Under the pieces are notes generated by a model. That model had not been told where the DNA came from and made no database searches. It saw nothing but the letters and a program-made list of their open reading frames with translations. Below are positions 38,961 through 47,088 of a stretch of DNA of 53,316 bases, piece by piece. The DNA comes from Accumulibacter sp. (GTDB lineage: Bacteria; Pseudomonadota; Gammaproteobacteria; Burkholderiales; Rhodocyclaceae). The stretch spans positions 1-53,316 of the forward strand of contig NZ_JAMTDX010000001.1 of NCBI RefSeq assembly GCF_023806625.1, in the 5' to 3' direction. The position numbers were made by a program, and so were the translations under genes. Position 1 is the stretch's first letter. Every line of letters begins with the position of its first letter.

Positions 38961-39324
38961 GGTCTGACGTCCAGAAAGCGGCGATCGTCAGCGAGCTTCG
39001 GCGCGGTGTTCGCCCACGGATCGGGCGCCATCCTGCTGCTCGTCAGCTTGGTGGAGGGGGCGAAGTGAGCCCCCGGCGGCAATCGGGCAGGCCGGTAAGT
39101 CGCAACCTTGGTTCGCTTCGATCGCCTGCGTTCTGCTCGACGGCCTGTGCCGCATCGGATGGCATGGCACCAAAGCAGGGCAGGCGGTCAGCCGGCCGGT
39201 GCAGCGGGGAGTCACCGGTATGGCGCAGAGATCGGAAGCCCGTCGGGCCGGGGATCGACCGGCAGCACGCGAATCGCATGCCGTCCGGGGGTACCCGTCT
39301 TCTCTCGAGCGAGTCTGCAGGGCT
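38961..39324. other. Intergenic stretch without a supported gene
   Basis: About 360 bases between convergent genes. Short open frames here lack ribosome sites and recognisable motifs. No RNA gene or repeat was recognised. Confidence 0.4.
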
Positions 39325-39870
39325 TCAGGCGATGCGGATCCGGCAGGCGCGCTGTCCAATTTTCTGCAGTGAGGCGAAGTGGTCGAGAACCTCGGGCCAG
39401 GGTCCGAAGCCCGAGGCCACGTTGATGTGTCCGGCGGCGCCGATCGTCCTGTACTGACTCCCCCAGACTCTGGCCCAGCGCTGCGCAGCGTCGGCGGAGA
39501 GCCAGGGATCACTCGTGCTGGCGATCAGCAGGCTAGGAAACGACAGGCGGCCGTCGATCAGTGACGCGGCACTTCCGAAGCGGGCAGGGTCGGCAGGTGC
39601 GACGAGCAAGGCGCCGAGGATGCGCTCACCATCGCTGAGTCCGGCGGCGACGGTGGCGAGGCAGCCGAAGCTGTGCGCGAGGATCCACACCGGGCCGCTC
39701 TGCCGGTCGATGTCTCTGAGCAGTGCGCCGGCCCAAGTGGGGAGGTGCGGCCGTTCCCAGTCGCTCTGGCGGACCTTGTGTGTCTCCGGCAAGACGCTCT
39801 CCAGCCAGCTCTGCCAGTGGCCGGGACCGCTGTCGTGAAGACCGGGAACGATCAGGATTCGACCAGTCAT
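39325..39870 (-). CDS. RBBP9/YdeN-type alpha/beta serine hydrolase
   Basis: 181 residues. It begins ILIVPGLHDSGPGHWQSWLE, a hallmark of the RBBP9/YdeN family. The nucleophile elbow is AHSFG (Ser68), the acid is in STSDPWLS and the catalytic His in GAAGHINVASG. It is placed 11 bases downstream of fccB and so is the likely last gene of the soxYZ-fccAB operon. Its substrate is unknown; a thioester or ester role near sulfur genes is speculation. Confidence 0.85.
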   Translation of the reverse strand: MTGRILIVPGLHDSGPGHWQSWLESVLPETHKVRQSDWERPHLPTWAGALLRDIDRQSGPVWILAHSFGCLATVAAGLSDGERILGALLVAPADPARFGSAASLIDGRLSFPSLLIASTSDPWLSADAAQRWARVWGSQYRTIGAAGHINVASGFGPWPEVLDHFASLQKIGQRACRIRIA

Positions 39871-39881
39871 CGCTTGCGTGG

Positions 39882-41174
39882 TCAGGAGAGTACGTCCTTC
39901 CAGATCGCCGTCGCCCAGGCGCGGGTGTACTGTCCCTCTTCGACCGACGGCTCCAGCGAGACGCCGCCCGAGCCCTCGACAACCAGCGGCAGGCGCTTTT
40001 CGGGGTCGTAGCGATGAACCGAATCGACGTGGATGGCGCGCCTGTCATCGACCAGCGAATAGCAGGTGTTGGCGAGGAGAGTCGGCTGCGGGTCTCGGCC
40101 GGAGAGAATCTCGACGATGGCTGAGGCCGCGGCCTTGCCGTGCTGATTGGCCATGTGCCCGGACTTGGGCATCAAGGGTGCGGCCTGCAGAGCGTCACCG
40201 AGGACGTGTATGTTGCCGACGGCGGTCGACTCCAACGTGATCCAGTTGACCTCCGCCCAGCGGTCGTTGACGTTGACCACTCCGGTGGAGCGCGCGATAT
40301 CCGCGGCTCGCTGCGGCGGCAGCAGATTGAGGATCTCGCCGCGTTCCTTGTCGCCAAGCTCACTGGTGACGATCTGCGTGGTCGCGTCGACCTCGACGAC
40401 GTTCCAGCCCGGCCGGTATTCGATGAGGCCCTTGTACTCGCTTTCCCAGACGCCGAGAAAGAGCTTTTCCTTCGAGATCACCTTGTCGTTGGCGTCGAGG
40501 ACGATGACCTTCGAACGCGGCTTGTGGGTCTTGAAGTACCAGGCGACCTGGCTGGCGCGTTCGTAGGGGCCCGGCGGGCACCGGTAGGGCGCCTTCGGGA
40601 TTGAGAGCACGTAGGTGCCGCCGTCCGGAAGATCGACGAGTTGCTGGCGCAAGGCCAGGGTTTGTGGACCCGCCTTCCAGGCGTGGAGGATGGTCTCGCG
40701 TGCTGTGGCGTCGTAACCTTCGATGGCCCCGAAGATGAAGTCGAACCCTGGGGCGAGCACCAGCCGGTCGTACGCGAGTTCTCCTGCAGAATCGGTGCGC
40801 ACGCGGCGGGAGTCGGCATCCACGCCCACGACCGTCGCGCGTACCACCCGGACCCCCCAGTTCCTGCGCAGGTTGTCGTAGCTGTGGACCAACGTCTCGT
40901 AGGGACGGTTGCCCGCGAGAACTTCGTTGGAAGCAGGGCAGGAGATGAACCGGCTGTTGCGTTCGATCAGCGTCACGTCGATCGCTCCGCCGCTCCACTT
41001 GCGCAGGTACTTGGCCGCGGTCGCGCCACCGAAGCCGGCACCGATGACGATGACCTTGCCGAGCTTCCGCCGGTTGTCACCGGCGCCGATGGCATTTCGG
41101 GAGAATGTGGCAAGAGTGGCGCAGGCCCCGAGTCCCTGGAGGACGCGACGGCGGTCGGGGTTGAAACGGGACAT
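39882..41174 (-). CDS. fccB: Flavocytochrome c sulfide dehydrogenase, flavoprotein subunit
   Basis: 430 residues. A twin-arginine-like signal (RRRVLQGLGACATLA, residues 8-22) directs export. The FAD-binding motif VIVIGAGFGGATAAKYL begins near residue 40. The conserved cysteine regions FISCPASNEVL and YRCPPGPYERA of the redox disulfide are present, as is GHMANQHGKAAA. The C-terminal flavin-binding domain is complete. It oxidises sulfide in the periplasm and passes electrons to FccA. fccA lies 12 bases upstream. Confidence 0.93.
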   Translation of the reverse strand: MSRFNPDRRRVLQGLGACATLATFSRNAIGAGDNRRKLGKVIVIGAGFGGATAAKYLRKWSGGAIDVTLIERNSRFISCPASNEVLAGNRPYETLVHSYDNLRRNWGVRVVRATVVGVDADSRRVRTDSAGELAYDRLVLAPGFDFIFGAIEGYDATARETILHAWKAGPQTLALRQQLVDLPDGGTYVLSIPKAPYRCPPGPYERASQVAWYFKTHKPRSKVIVLDANDKVISKEKLFLGVWESEYKGLIEYRPGWNVVEVDATTQIVTSELGDKERGEILNLLPPQRAADIARSTGVVNVNDRWAEVNWITLESTAVGNIHVLGDALQAAPLMPKSGHMANQHGKAAASAIVEILSGRDPQPTLLANTCYSLVDDRRAIHVDSVHRYDPEKRLPLVVEGSGGVSLEPSVEEGQYTRAWATAIWKDVLS

Positions 41175-41186
41175 GAGGGTATCTCC

Positions 41187-41510
41187 CTATTTCTGCTTCG
41201 AGAAGTAGTCGGCAAGGATGGCGATCTCGTCGTCGGTGTAGCCTTTGGCCAGCTGTTGCATGATCGTCGCTGGCCGCTCGCCGCGTTTGTAGGCTTTCAT
41301 CGTCTCTTCGATGTACTCCCTGTCGCGCCCGGCCAACGAAGGCATCGCCGTGGTGCTCTTGCCGTCCGTGCCATGACAGTTGAAGCAATTGGCGACGAAA
41401 TACGGAAAGCGCGGCGCCTGGGTCGTGCTTGCCGCCGGCTTTGTCTCGGCGGCAAGCAGAGGGGTGGCGAGGGAGCCGGCGAGGACGAGGGCACAGAGAG
41501 ATCGGTTCAT
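41187..41510 (-). CDS. fccA: Monoheme cytochrome c subunit of sulfide dehydrogenase
   Basis: 107 residues from the ATG after AGGAG; the longer frame adds a proline-rich lead without ribosome site. The signal peptide is cleaved near LLAA-E. There is one heme site, CFNCHG (CxxCH), and a distal methionine candidate in the AMPSLAGR block. The single heme resembles the small FccA type rather than the diheme form of purple bacteria. It accepts electrons from FccB. Confidence 0.88.
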   Translation of the reverse strand: MNRSLCALVLAGSLATPLLAAETKPAASTTQAPRFPYFVANCFNCHGTDGKSTTAMPSLAGRDREYIEETMKAYKRGERPATIMQQLAKGYTDDEIAILADYFSKQK

Positions 41511-41589
41511 CAGGACTCCTTGATACGGGAAGGAACGCGGGGGACGGGTCGGGCTCGGGGGGCTCTGGGTGGTCATCGTCGTCGAGGGG

Positions 41590-41904
41590 CTACCCGGCAG
41601 TCGCTTCGGCACTCTGTCGGTTGCCGCGGTTGTCCGACCAGCTCACGCGAACCGTGTCACCAGCCCGCACCCCGGCCACCCGCCAGCTGAATCTTGGATC
41701 GGCGGAGATGCCGGGTCCAGTGAAGACGGTTGCCACGAGTTCACCGTTGACCTGCAATTCGACCTCGGTGATGAAATGCGCAGGGAGCACCTCGCCGTCC
41801 GGTCCCTTGTTGGAACCGCTTTCCATCGGGTGTCGGAAGAATGCCCGGATCAGGGTAGCGCGCTCTTCGACAGTCACGCGCAGGCGTATCGGCGGCTGGT
41901 TCAT
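41590..41904 (-). CDS. soxZ: Sulfur-carrier partner protein SoxZ
   Basis: 104 residues from the internal ATG (14 codons into the open frame). It has the SoxZ immunoglobulin-like fold pattern: RHPMESGSNKGPDGE, PAHFITEVELQVNG and DTVRVSWSDNRGNRQS. It partners SoxY, to which sulfur atoms are attached. No signal peptide, as expected, because SoxZ is exported with SoxY. It starts 13 bases after the soxY stop. Confidence 0.92.
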   Translation of the reverse strand: MNQPPIRLRVTVEERATLIRAFFRHPMESGSNKGPDGEVLPAHFITEVELQVNGELVATVFTGPGISADPRFSWRVAGVRAGDTVRVSWSDNRGNRQSAEATAG

Positions 41905-41917
41905 CGCCCGGTCTTCA

Positions 41918-42370
41918 TCATCCCGGGCACCCGCCGACGATGACACGGATCGGCCGCGCTGCAGAGTACAGGCGACCTCCGGCTTCGGCGATGACCAGCA
42001 GGCGGGAGTTCTCGGAGAGTCTGACTCTGGTTGCGAACCACGAAAGGCTGCGTTCGCCGCGCCGGAAGTCGGCCAGCAGGGGACGGCGATTTCCTTCGCC
42101 GATCAGCAGAACGCGCTCCACATCGTCGATGCCGATGGTCACCTCGACGGGAACCTGAGCACCATTCTCGGCAACGTCCGGTGCAGCGATGGCGATCGCC
42201 CGGCTTTCGATCGGTGCAGGCAGAGAAAGGGCGGCGAAGATCGACTCCAGGCTGCTCGCGCCGAAGGCTTCCGCGTTTCGCGGCGATCCCCACGCCTGGA
42301 CGGGAGCAACGAGAAGTCGTGCGAGCAGCGCGACGCCCGCAATACTCAGGAAGTGGCGTCGGTCGGACAT
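41918..42370 (-). CDS. soxY: Sulfur-carrier protein SoxY with variant C-terminal GGCPG
   Basis: 150 residues from MSDRRHFLS; the longer open frame adds an arginine-rich lead. An N-terminal signal with RR and a hydrophobic stretch is followed by the SoxY domain (VPVEVTIGIDDVERVLLIGEGNRRPL). The sulfur-binding cysteine is the third residue from the C terminus, but the usual GGCGG ends here as GGCPG. The codons read GGC-GGG-TGC-CCG-GGA-TGA. It is the first gene of soxYZ-fccAB. No soxA, soxX, soxB or soxCD lies in the window. Confidence 0.9.
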   Translation of the reverse strand: MSDRRHFLSIAGVALLARLLVAPVQAWGSPRNAEAFGASSLESIFAALSLPAPIESRAIAIAAPDVAENGAQVPVEVTIGIDDVERVLLIGEGNRRPLLADFRRGERSLSWFATRVRLSENSRLLVIAEAGGRLYSAARPIRVIVGGCPG

Positions 42371-43224
42371 CCTTCGGGTCCACGGAATGGCGGTTGAACG
42401 GGCAAGCGGGCGAGTTGGACCGGAGAGTGCGGCCGCCTTGCTCCCCGGTCTGGCCTGTGGCCGTCCATGAGATGCGCGATCGGTCCGGGTTCGTGACGGC
42501 ACATGGCTTCGGGCCAATCACCGGGCGTGGCTCGGGAATCCATCAGACGCCGGGTGGCTACGCGCCGGGCAGCCCGAAGCAGATTCCGGACTGGGGGGGC
42601 AACTCGATGGGTTGGTGACTCATGGGCGATCTCGTCTGGCCTTCGACATTGGGGAGCGACGTCGACTGCGGGCCATCCTACCCAGGCTCCGGGGCTCGCG
42701 GAACGAAGTATTCCTGCTAAGCAAATTCCTCGGCTGCGGCGCGAGAGAGCCCCTCCTGGAGGCCGTTGGTCGGACTCCCGGGGCGGAATATGGATATCAG
42801 AAATGCTTCCTTTGCCCGCCGTCGGGATCCGCCTATTCTCGACGCTGGATGGGGCCAGTGGCACTGTGCCGATCCCGACCACGAGTTGCCTGTGGCAGTG
42901 GCGACCATCCGCGGTGTCGCCGGGAAGCGATTCCGAACGGGTTCCAGGGCGTCCATCAGGTCAGCCGGAGACGGCAAGGTCAGCCGGTTTCGTCTGGCGA
43001 TGGCCGAACGGACCTCCAACGCGGCGGCCAGCGGATGCGCGAACGCGTGTATCAGGTGGTGAACCATGTCCCGCTGCGCGACTCGGCGGGCGGAACAGAC
43101 GGACATGCCGATCAGGACTGTTGACATCAGACGGACCAGCAGCGAAGGCAGTAGCCGCGAAGCGCCTGGCGGAGAGCCTTCGCGTGGGGGAGCGCCGAGC
43201 GCACCCCACCTGGCCTTGCCGACG
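42371..43224. other. Long gap between divergent clusters, no gene supported
   Basis: About 850 bases upstream of soxY. Several open frames of 90-250 codons exist in different frames, but all are Arg/Ser/Pro-rich, lack ribosome sites and match no family I recognise. The region likely contains the soxY promoter and may contain decayed mobile DNA. Confidence 0.4.
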
Positions 43225-43530
43225 ATGCAGCTCAACGCGCTGAGAAGGCTTTTCAACCGCCCACAATTCGCGCCCCATGAAGTGGCCAGACTTGGCTGGC
43301 GTCGCCTCGAAAAGGCTGACGGCATCGGTCAGAAGGGGATGGCGACGATTGTCAAGTGGCTCCGGGAACAAGGCTACGAACTGGCTGACGCGGAGCAGGC
43401 AGCGGAGTCGCGCGGCACCCATCACGCACCAGATGCCAGGAAGGTGGAAAGGGCGATCCGTATCCTCAAGACTCAGGGCTATGCGGTCCTGCTGGCCAGC
43501 ACACCGGAGGCACTCGACGAGGATGCGTGA
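43225..43530 (+). CDS. Small protein with helix-hairpin-helix-like segment
   Basis: About 101 residues if started at the ATG at 43225; the open frame continues further upstream without motifs. The core EVARLGWRRLEKADGIGQKG resembles a helix-hairpin-helix or RpoA-CTD-like DNA-contact motif (LEKADGIGQKG), followed by a helix TIVKWLREQGYEL. The second half (VERAIRILKTQGYAVLLAS) is helical. No family was recognised with certainty. It ends close to an IS66 remnant, so it could be mobile-element cargo. Confidence 0.4.
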   Translation: MQLNALRRLFNRPQFAPHEVARLGWRRLEKADGIGQKGMATIVKWLREQGYELADAEQAAESRGTHHAPDARKVERAIRILKTQGYAVLLASTPEALDEDA

Positions 43531-43569
43531 TCGCGGCGGAGGTCGTCAGGGACGCCGGAATGCCCGGGG

Positions 43570-43668
43570 CGCAGCGGCTCGATCCCTGGACGTATCTGGT
43601 CGACGTCCTGTGGCGGGCGTCAAGATCCGGCCGCCGCAATCGCGGAGCTCAAGCCGCAGTCATGGCAG
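43570..43668 (+). pseudogene. IS66-type transposase C-terminal remnant
   Basis: Frame one reads RLDPWTYLVDVLWRAS and, after a frameshift near 43620, the next frame reads DPAAAIAELKPQSW. Together they match the C-terminal end of IS66 TnpC (xDPYxYLxDVL...HPAxxIxELxPxxW). Nothing of the catalytic domain remains. This marks an old insertion just before the ABC transporter genes. The rest of the gap to 43850 holds no gene. Confidence 0.55.
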
Positions 43669-43850
43669 GAGCCATGCGCGCGGAATCGATTGCACTCGTC
43701 GCCGCCTGCCCTGCGATCGGCCCTGGTGGGCAAGGACGCCGCGCATCCAACGGTTGCCCAGCTATAAGCAAACAAGAAATCGATAGTTCTCCCCGTAGCC
43801 GCGGGTTGCGACAATCGCCCGGTCATCGTCGCATACCCTGGGAGCACAGA

Positions 43851-44873
43851 ATGAAATCCTCTCTTCCCCTGCGTGCCTTGCTGGCAGGTCTGGCTCTGGC
43901 CGGGCTGCTCAGTCAGGCTTTCGCCGAGTCGCTGAAAGTGGGTTACCTCCCCGTGACCGGCCACGGCAAGTTCTTCGTCGCCAAGGAACAGGGGTTTTTT
44001 GCGAAGGAAGGCCTTGACGTCGAACTGATCGAGTTCCAGAACTCCGCCGATGGCCTGAACGCCATTCTGGCCGGCAAGCTGGATACCGGTGCCTTCGGCA
44101 CCACTGCCCCGGTGGCTCATCTCTCCAAGGGCGCCAGCATCAAGATCATCGGCGGGATCATGGGCGGTGACGCGGCGGTCATCACCACGGCCACCAATGC
44201 GTCCAGGATCAGGACCGTCGCCGACCTCAAGGGCCAGAAGATCGCCACCGTTCGCATGGCCTCGGGAGACGCGGTGCTGCGCGGCGCCCTGAAGTCGGCC
44301 GGCATCAACTGGAAGACGGATGTCAAGATCTTCGAACTGAAGAATCCGCCGGCCGTGATCGAGTCCGTGAAGTCCGGCCAGGTGGACGCGGGTGTGGTCT
44401 GGGGACCCCATGACTTGCGCGCAGAGGACCAGGGCCTCAAGGTCGTCATCCATTCCACCGACCTGCAGCCAGGCCATCCCTGCTGCCGTCTGGTGGTGAC
44501 CGACGCCCGCCTGAAGGATGAAGCCACTTGGGAGAAATTCCTGCGCGCCATCCTGCTGGCGGAAAAGTTCGCTCAGGAAAACAAGAAGGAGACCATCGAC
44601 GCGATTGCCAGGTACGTGAAGATCGACCGGCAACTTCTGTGGCGCGGTTACTACTCACCCTATCTGGACCAATCCAGTGACCCGAACTTGAAAGGGGTGC
44701 AGCACTTCGCCGACGTGATGGTGAACAGCGAGTTCATCACTACCAGGCCGGACATCGCGGGTGCCATCGACACACGTCTGTATAGCAAGGCGCTCAGCCA
44801 GCTCGCCAGGGAGAACCCGAGAGACCCCTACTGGAAGAAACTTCAGAAGGAATTCGAGCAGAAGGATTCGTGA
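43851..44873 (+). CDS. ABC transporter substrate-binding protein (SsuA/TauA/NMT1 type)
   Basis: 340 residues from the ATG after GGGAG; the open frame extends upstream only through the IS66 remnant. A signal peptide (cleaved near AFA-E) is followed by a type II periplasmic-binding fold: LKVGYLPVTGHGKFFVAKEQGFF, DLKGQKIATVRMASGD and AGVVWGPHDLRAEDQG. The class binds sulfonates, nitrate, taurine or aromatic acids. It is the first of the ABC genes and overlaps the ATPase gene by 1 base (TGATG). Ligand unknown. Confidence 0.9.
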   Translation: MKSSLPLRALLAGLALAGLLSQAFAESLKVGYLPVTGHGKFFVAKEQGFFAKEGLDVELIEFQNSADGLNAILAGKLDTGAFGTTAPVAHLSKGASIKIIGGIMGGDAAVITTATNASRIRTVADLKGQKIATVRMASGDAVLRGALKSAGINWKTDVKIFELKNPPAVIESVKSGQVDAGVVWGPHDLRAEDQGLKVVIHSTDLQPGHPCCRLVVTDARLKDEATWEKFLRAILLAEKFAQENKKETIDAIARYVKIDRQLLWRGYYSPYLDQSSDPNLKGVQHFADVMVNSEFITTRPDIAGAIDTRLYSKALSQLARENPRDPYWKKLQKEFEQKDS

Positions 44874-45664
44874 TGGCCGGCGGAGGACTCCAAATCACTG
44901 GTGTGCGCTTCGCCTACGATGGCAGCGGCGTGATTCTGCAAGGCATCAGCCTGGACATTCCCGCCGGGCAGTTCGTCAGTCTGCTGGGGGCCAGCGGCAG
45001 CGGCAAGTCCACGCTGCTGCGACTGATTGCCGGCCTGCAGTTGCCACAACAGGGAAGCCTCCTCTGGAATGGCACGCCGGTCCTGGCCCCCGGCCTGGAG
45101 CGGGGTGTGGTCTTCCAGGATTACGCCCTCTTTCCCTGGATGACAGTGGCAGACAACATCGCCGTCGCCATCGGCAAGGCCCGTCCGGCCTCCACCAAGG
45201 CCGAGTGTCGGGAGGAAGCCGAAGGACACCTGCGCAAGGTCGGGCTCGACTCGGCACGTCGCAAGTATCCCTTCGAGTTGTCCGGCGGCATGCGCCAAAG
45301 GGGCGCCATTGCCCGTACGCTGGCGGTGGGTTCGCCCCTGCTGCTGATGGATGAGCCTTTCGGGGCTGTCGACCCGGTGAACCGGGCCAGGCTGCAGGAC
45401 CTGTTGCTGGAAATCTGGGAAACCTCGGTCCCGCGAAAGACCATCGTCTTCGTCACCCACGACGTGGACGAGGCCCTCTATGTGGGCCAGCGGGTGGTGA
45501 TCCTCGGATCTGTACCGGGTCGTGTCATCGCCGACTTGCCGGTGAGCCTTGCCGGTGCCCGGGAGCGCCGCAGTCTGATCGAGAGCGAAGCGTTCCGTAC
45601 GCTGCGGGAGAGTATCGCCGAAGTCCTCGCCGAAGACACCCTGGCACAACTCGCCGTCAGCTAG
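44873..45664 (+). CDS. ABC transporter ATP-binding protein (TauB/SsuB type)
   Basis: 263 residues from the ATG overlapping the preceding stop; a GTG one codon earlier is also possible. Walker A GASGSGKST, signature LSGGMRQRGAIART and Walker B LLLMDEPFGAVD are all intact, with the switch His in FVTHDVDEAL. It energises import of the ligand of the preceding binding protein. The permease starts 13 bases later. Confidence 0.93.
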   Translation: MAGGGLQITGVRFAYDGSGVILQGISLDIPAGQFVSLLGASGSGKSTLLRLIAGLQLPQQGSLLWNGTPVLAPGLERGVVFQDYALFPWMTVADNIAVAIGKARPASTKAECREEAEGHLRKVGLDSARRKYPFELSGGMRQRGAIARTLAVGSPLLLMDEPFGAVDPVNRARLQDLLLEIWETSVPRKTIVFVTHDVDEALYVGQRVVILGSVPGRVIADLPVSLAGARERRSLIESEAFRTLRESIAEVLAEDTLAQLAVS

Positions 45665-45677
45665 AAAGGTGAAACCC

Positions 45678-46517
45678 GTGTCCAAACTTGCCATCATCGA
45701 AATCCCGGAACCGTCGGGTGGCCCGCTCGCGCTGGGTGTCGGCACTCCGACCGACAGCCAGCGCGTCCCGGTCTGGCTGCGACGCGGGCTGGAAGCCTCG
45801 CTGGTATGGGTTGCCCTGCTGGTTGCCTGGTTCCTGGCCGCGGCGTACCTGCCCCTGGGCAAGAATCCCCTGATTCCGGCGCCACCGGTGGTGCTCGAGG
45901 CGCTTGCGGATTCCCTGCCCGAATTATGGGAAGGCACCCTGTCGTCGTTCACCATCCTGTTGCCCGGCTTTGGTCTGGCCACCGTGCTGGGCATTCTGTC
46001 CGGTCTGGCGGTGGGCACCTCCGGTCGCCTGCAGGACGCCTTCCTGCCCTTTGCCCGAGTGGCGGCTCCCGTGCCGCCCACGGTGTACATCCCCTACGCG
46101 ATCGCGGTGTTGCCCACATTCAAGCTGTCGGCCATCTTCGTCGTCTTCATCGGCGCCTTCTGGCCCATCTTCCAGAACGCCGTGGCCGGTGCCCACAGCC
46201 TGGAGCAGCGTTACCGCGACAACGCCCGGATTCTCGGATTCACGGGATTCGAATACTACCGCCGTGTGGTCTTCCCCGCGGCCCTGCCGCACATTTTCTC
46301 CGGCATGGCGGTCGGGCTGGGTTTCTCCTTCATCCTGCTGACCGTGGCGGAGCTGTTCGGCGCCAACGCAGGCTTGGGGCGCTTCGTCCAGTACTATGCC
46401 GACTTCGGCGACTACCCGCGCATGGTCGCGGGAATCCTGTACACCGGTGCGGTCACCTTTCTCGCCATGACGCTTCTGGAAGCGGCGCGCACGCGTGCCC
46501 TGTTCTGGGTGAAATAG
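45678..46517 (+). CDS. ABC transporter permease (TauC/SsuC type)
   Basis: About 279 residues from the GTG at 45678, with AAAGG eight bases upstream (a GTG three codons earlier is also in frame). About six hydrophobic segments are seen. The EAA loop appears as DNARILGFTGFEYYRRVVFPAALPHI, which docks to the ATPase. It completes a one-permease importer of the nitrate/sulfonate/taurine family. The next gene begins 10 bases after its stop. Confidence 0.9.
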   Translation: MSKLAIIEIPEPSGGPLALGVGTPTDSQRVPVWLRRGLEASLVWVALLVAWFLAAAYLPLGKNPLIPAPPVVLEALADSLPELWEGTLSSFTILLPGFGLATVLGILSGLAVGTSGRLQDAFLPFARVAAPVPPTVYIPYAIAVLPTFKLSAIFVVFIGAFWPIFQNAVAGAHSLEQRYRDNARILGFTGFEYYRRVVFPAALPHIFSGMAVGLGFSFILLTVAELFGANAGLGRFVQYYADFGDYPRMVAGILYTGAVTFLAMTLLEAARTRALFWVK

Positions 46518-46527
46518 GAGTCCAGCC

Positions 46528-47088
46528 ATGCAACGGCTTGCCGCACTGATCCTGGGGACCGGACTGATGGTGCTTGTCTCGCCGCTCCGGGCGGAACTGT
46601 TCCAGCCGGCACCAGGGGACCTGGCGGTAGCCGTTGCGGCTGCCTCCAGGCAGGGCAGGGTGCTGGCCGTCCTCTTCGAACAAGAGGATTGTGACAACTG
46701 CCGGAAACTGCGCCAGGGGGTCTTCCCCGGCCCGTTCACCGAGAAGGCCTTCGCCCGGCGCTATGCCACCCTGGCGGTGAACCTCAGCACCAACGGCGAA
46801 CTGGTACTGCCGGATGGGAAGGCCGCGTCGGCCCGCGCCTGGGCGGAGAGCCTGCGGGTGGTGGGCACTCCGGCCTTCGCCTTCTTCGACCGGAGGGGTC
46901 GCTTGCTCTATCGTTACACGGGTGTCCTGAAGGACAGTGAGGAACTGCTGCTCCTGGGCAGGTACGTGGCTGTCGCCGAGTACGAGCGACGGCCTTTTGA
47001 CGACTACGTGCGCGGCCACAAGTCGGGCCCGAGGACGTTCGTGCCCGATGCGATGCTTCAGAGTCAGGTATGTCGTACTCGAAGCTGA
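46528..47088 (+). CDS. Periplasmic thioredoxin-fold protein (SoxW-like)
   Basis: 186 residues. A signal peptide ends near PLRA-E. The thioredoxin-like core has a CxxC site in EQEDCDNCRKL (about residues 52-62) and the cis-Pro in VGTPAFAFFD. The redox partner and direction are unknown. SoxW-type thioredoxins accompany sulfur-oxidation genes, and an ABC importer and CoA-transferase flank this one. It overlaps the CoA-transferase gene by 19 bases, implying coupling. Confidence 0.8.
   Translation: MQRLAALILGTGLMVLVSPLRAELFQPAPGDLAVAVAAASRQGRVLAVLFEQEDCDNCRKLRQGVFPGPFTEKAFARRYATLAVNLSTNGELVLPDGKAASARAWAESLRVVGTPAFAFFDRRGRLLYRYTGVLKDSEELLLLGRYVAVAEYERRPFDDYVRGHKSGPRTFVPDAMLQSQVCRTRS

Noticed and set aside
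39065-39457. Plus-strand 130-codon frame after the PhaJ-like gene
   Set aside because: Overlaps the hydrolase gene on the other strand and shows no coding character.
42503-43243. Plus-strand 246-codon frame in the gap before the ABC cluster
   Set aside because: No ribosome site, arginine/serine-rich composition, no family resemblance.
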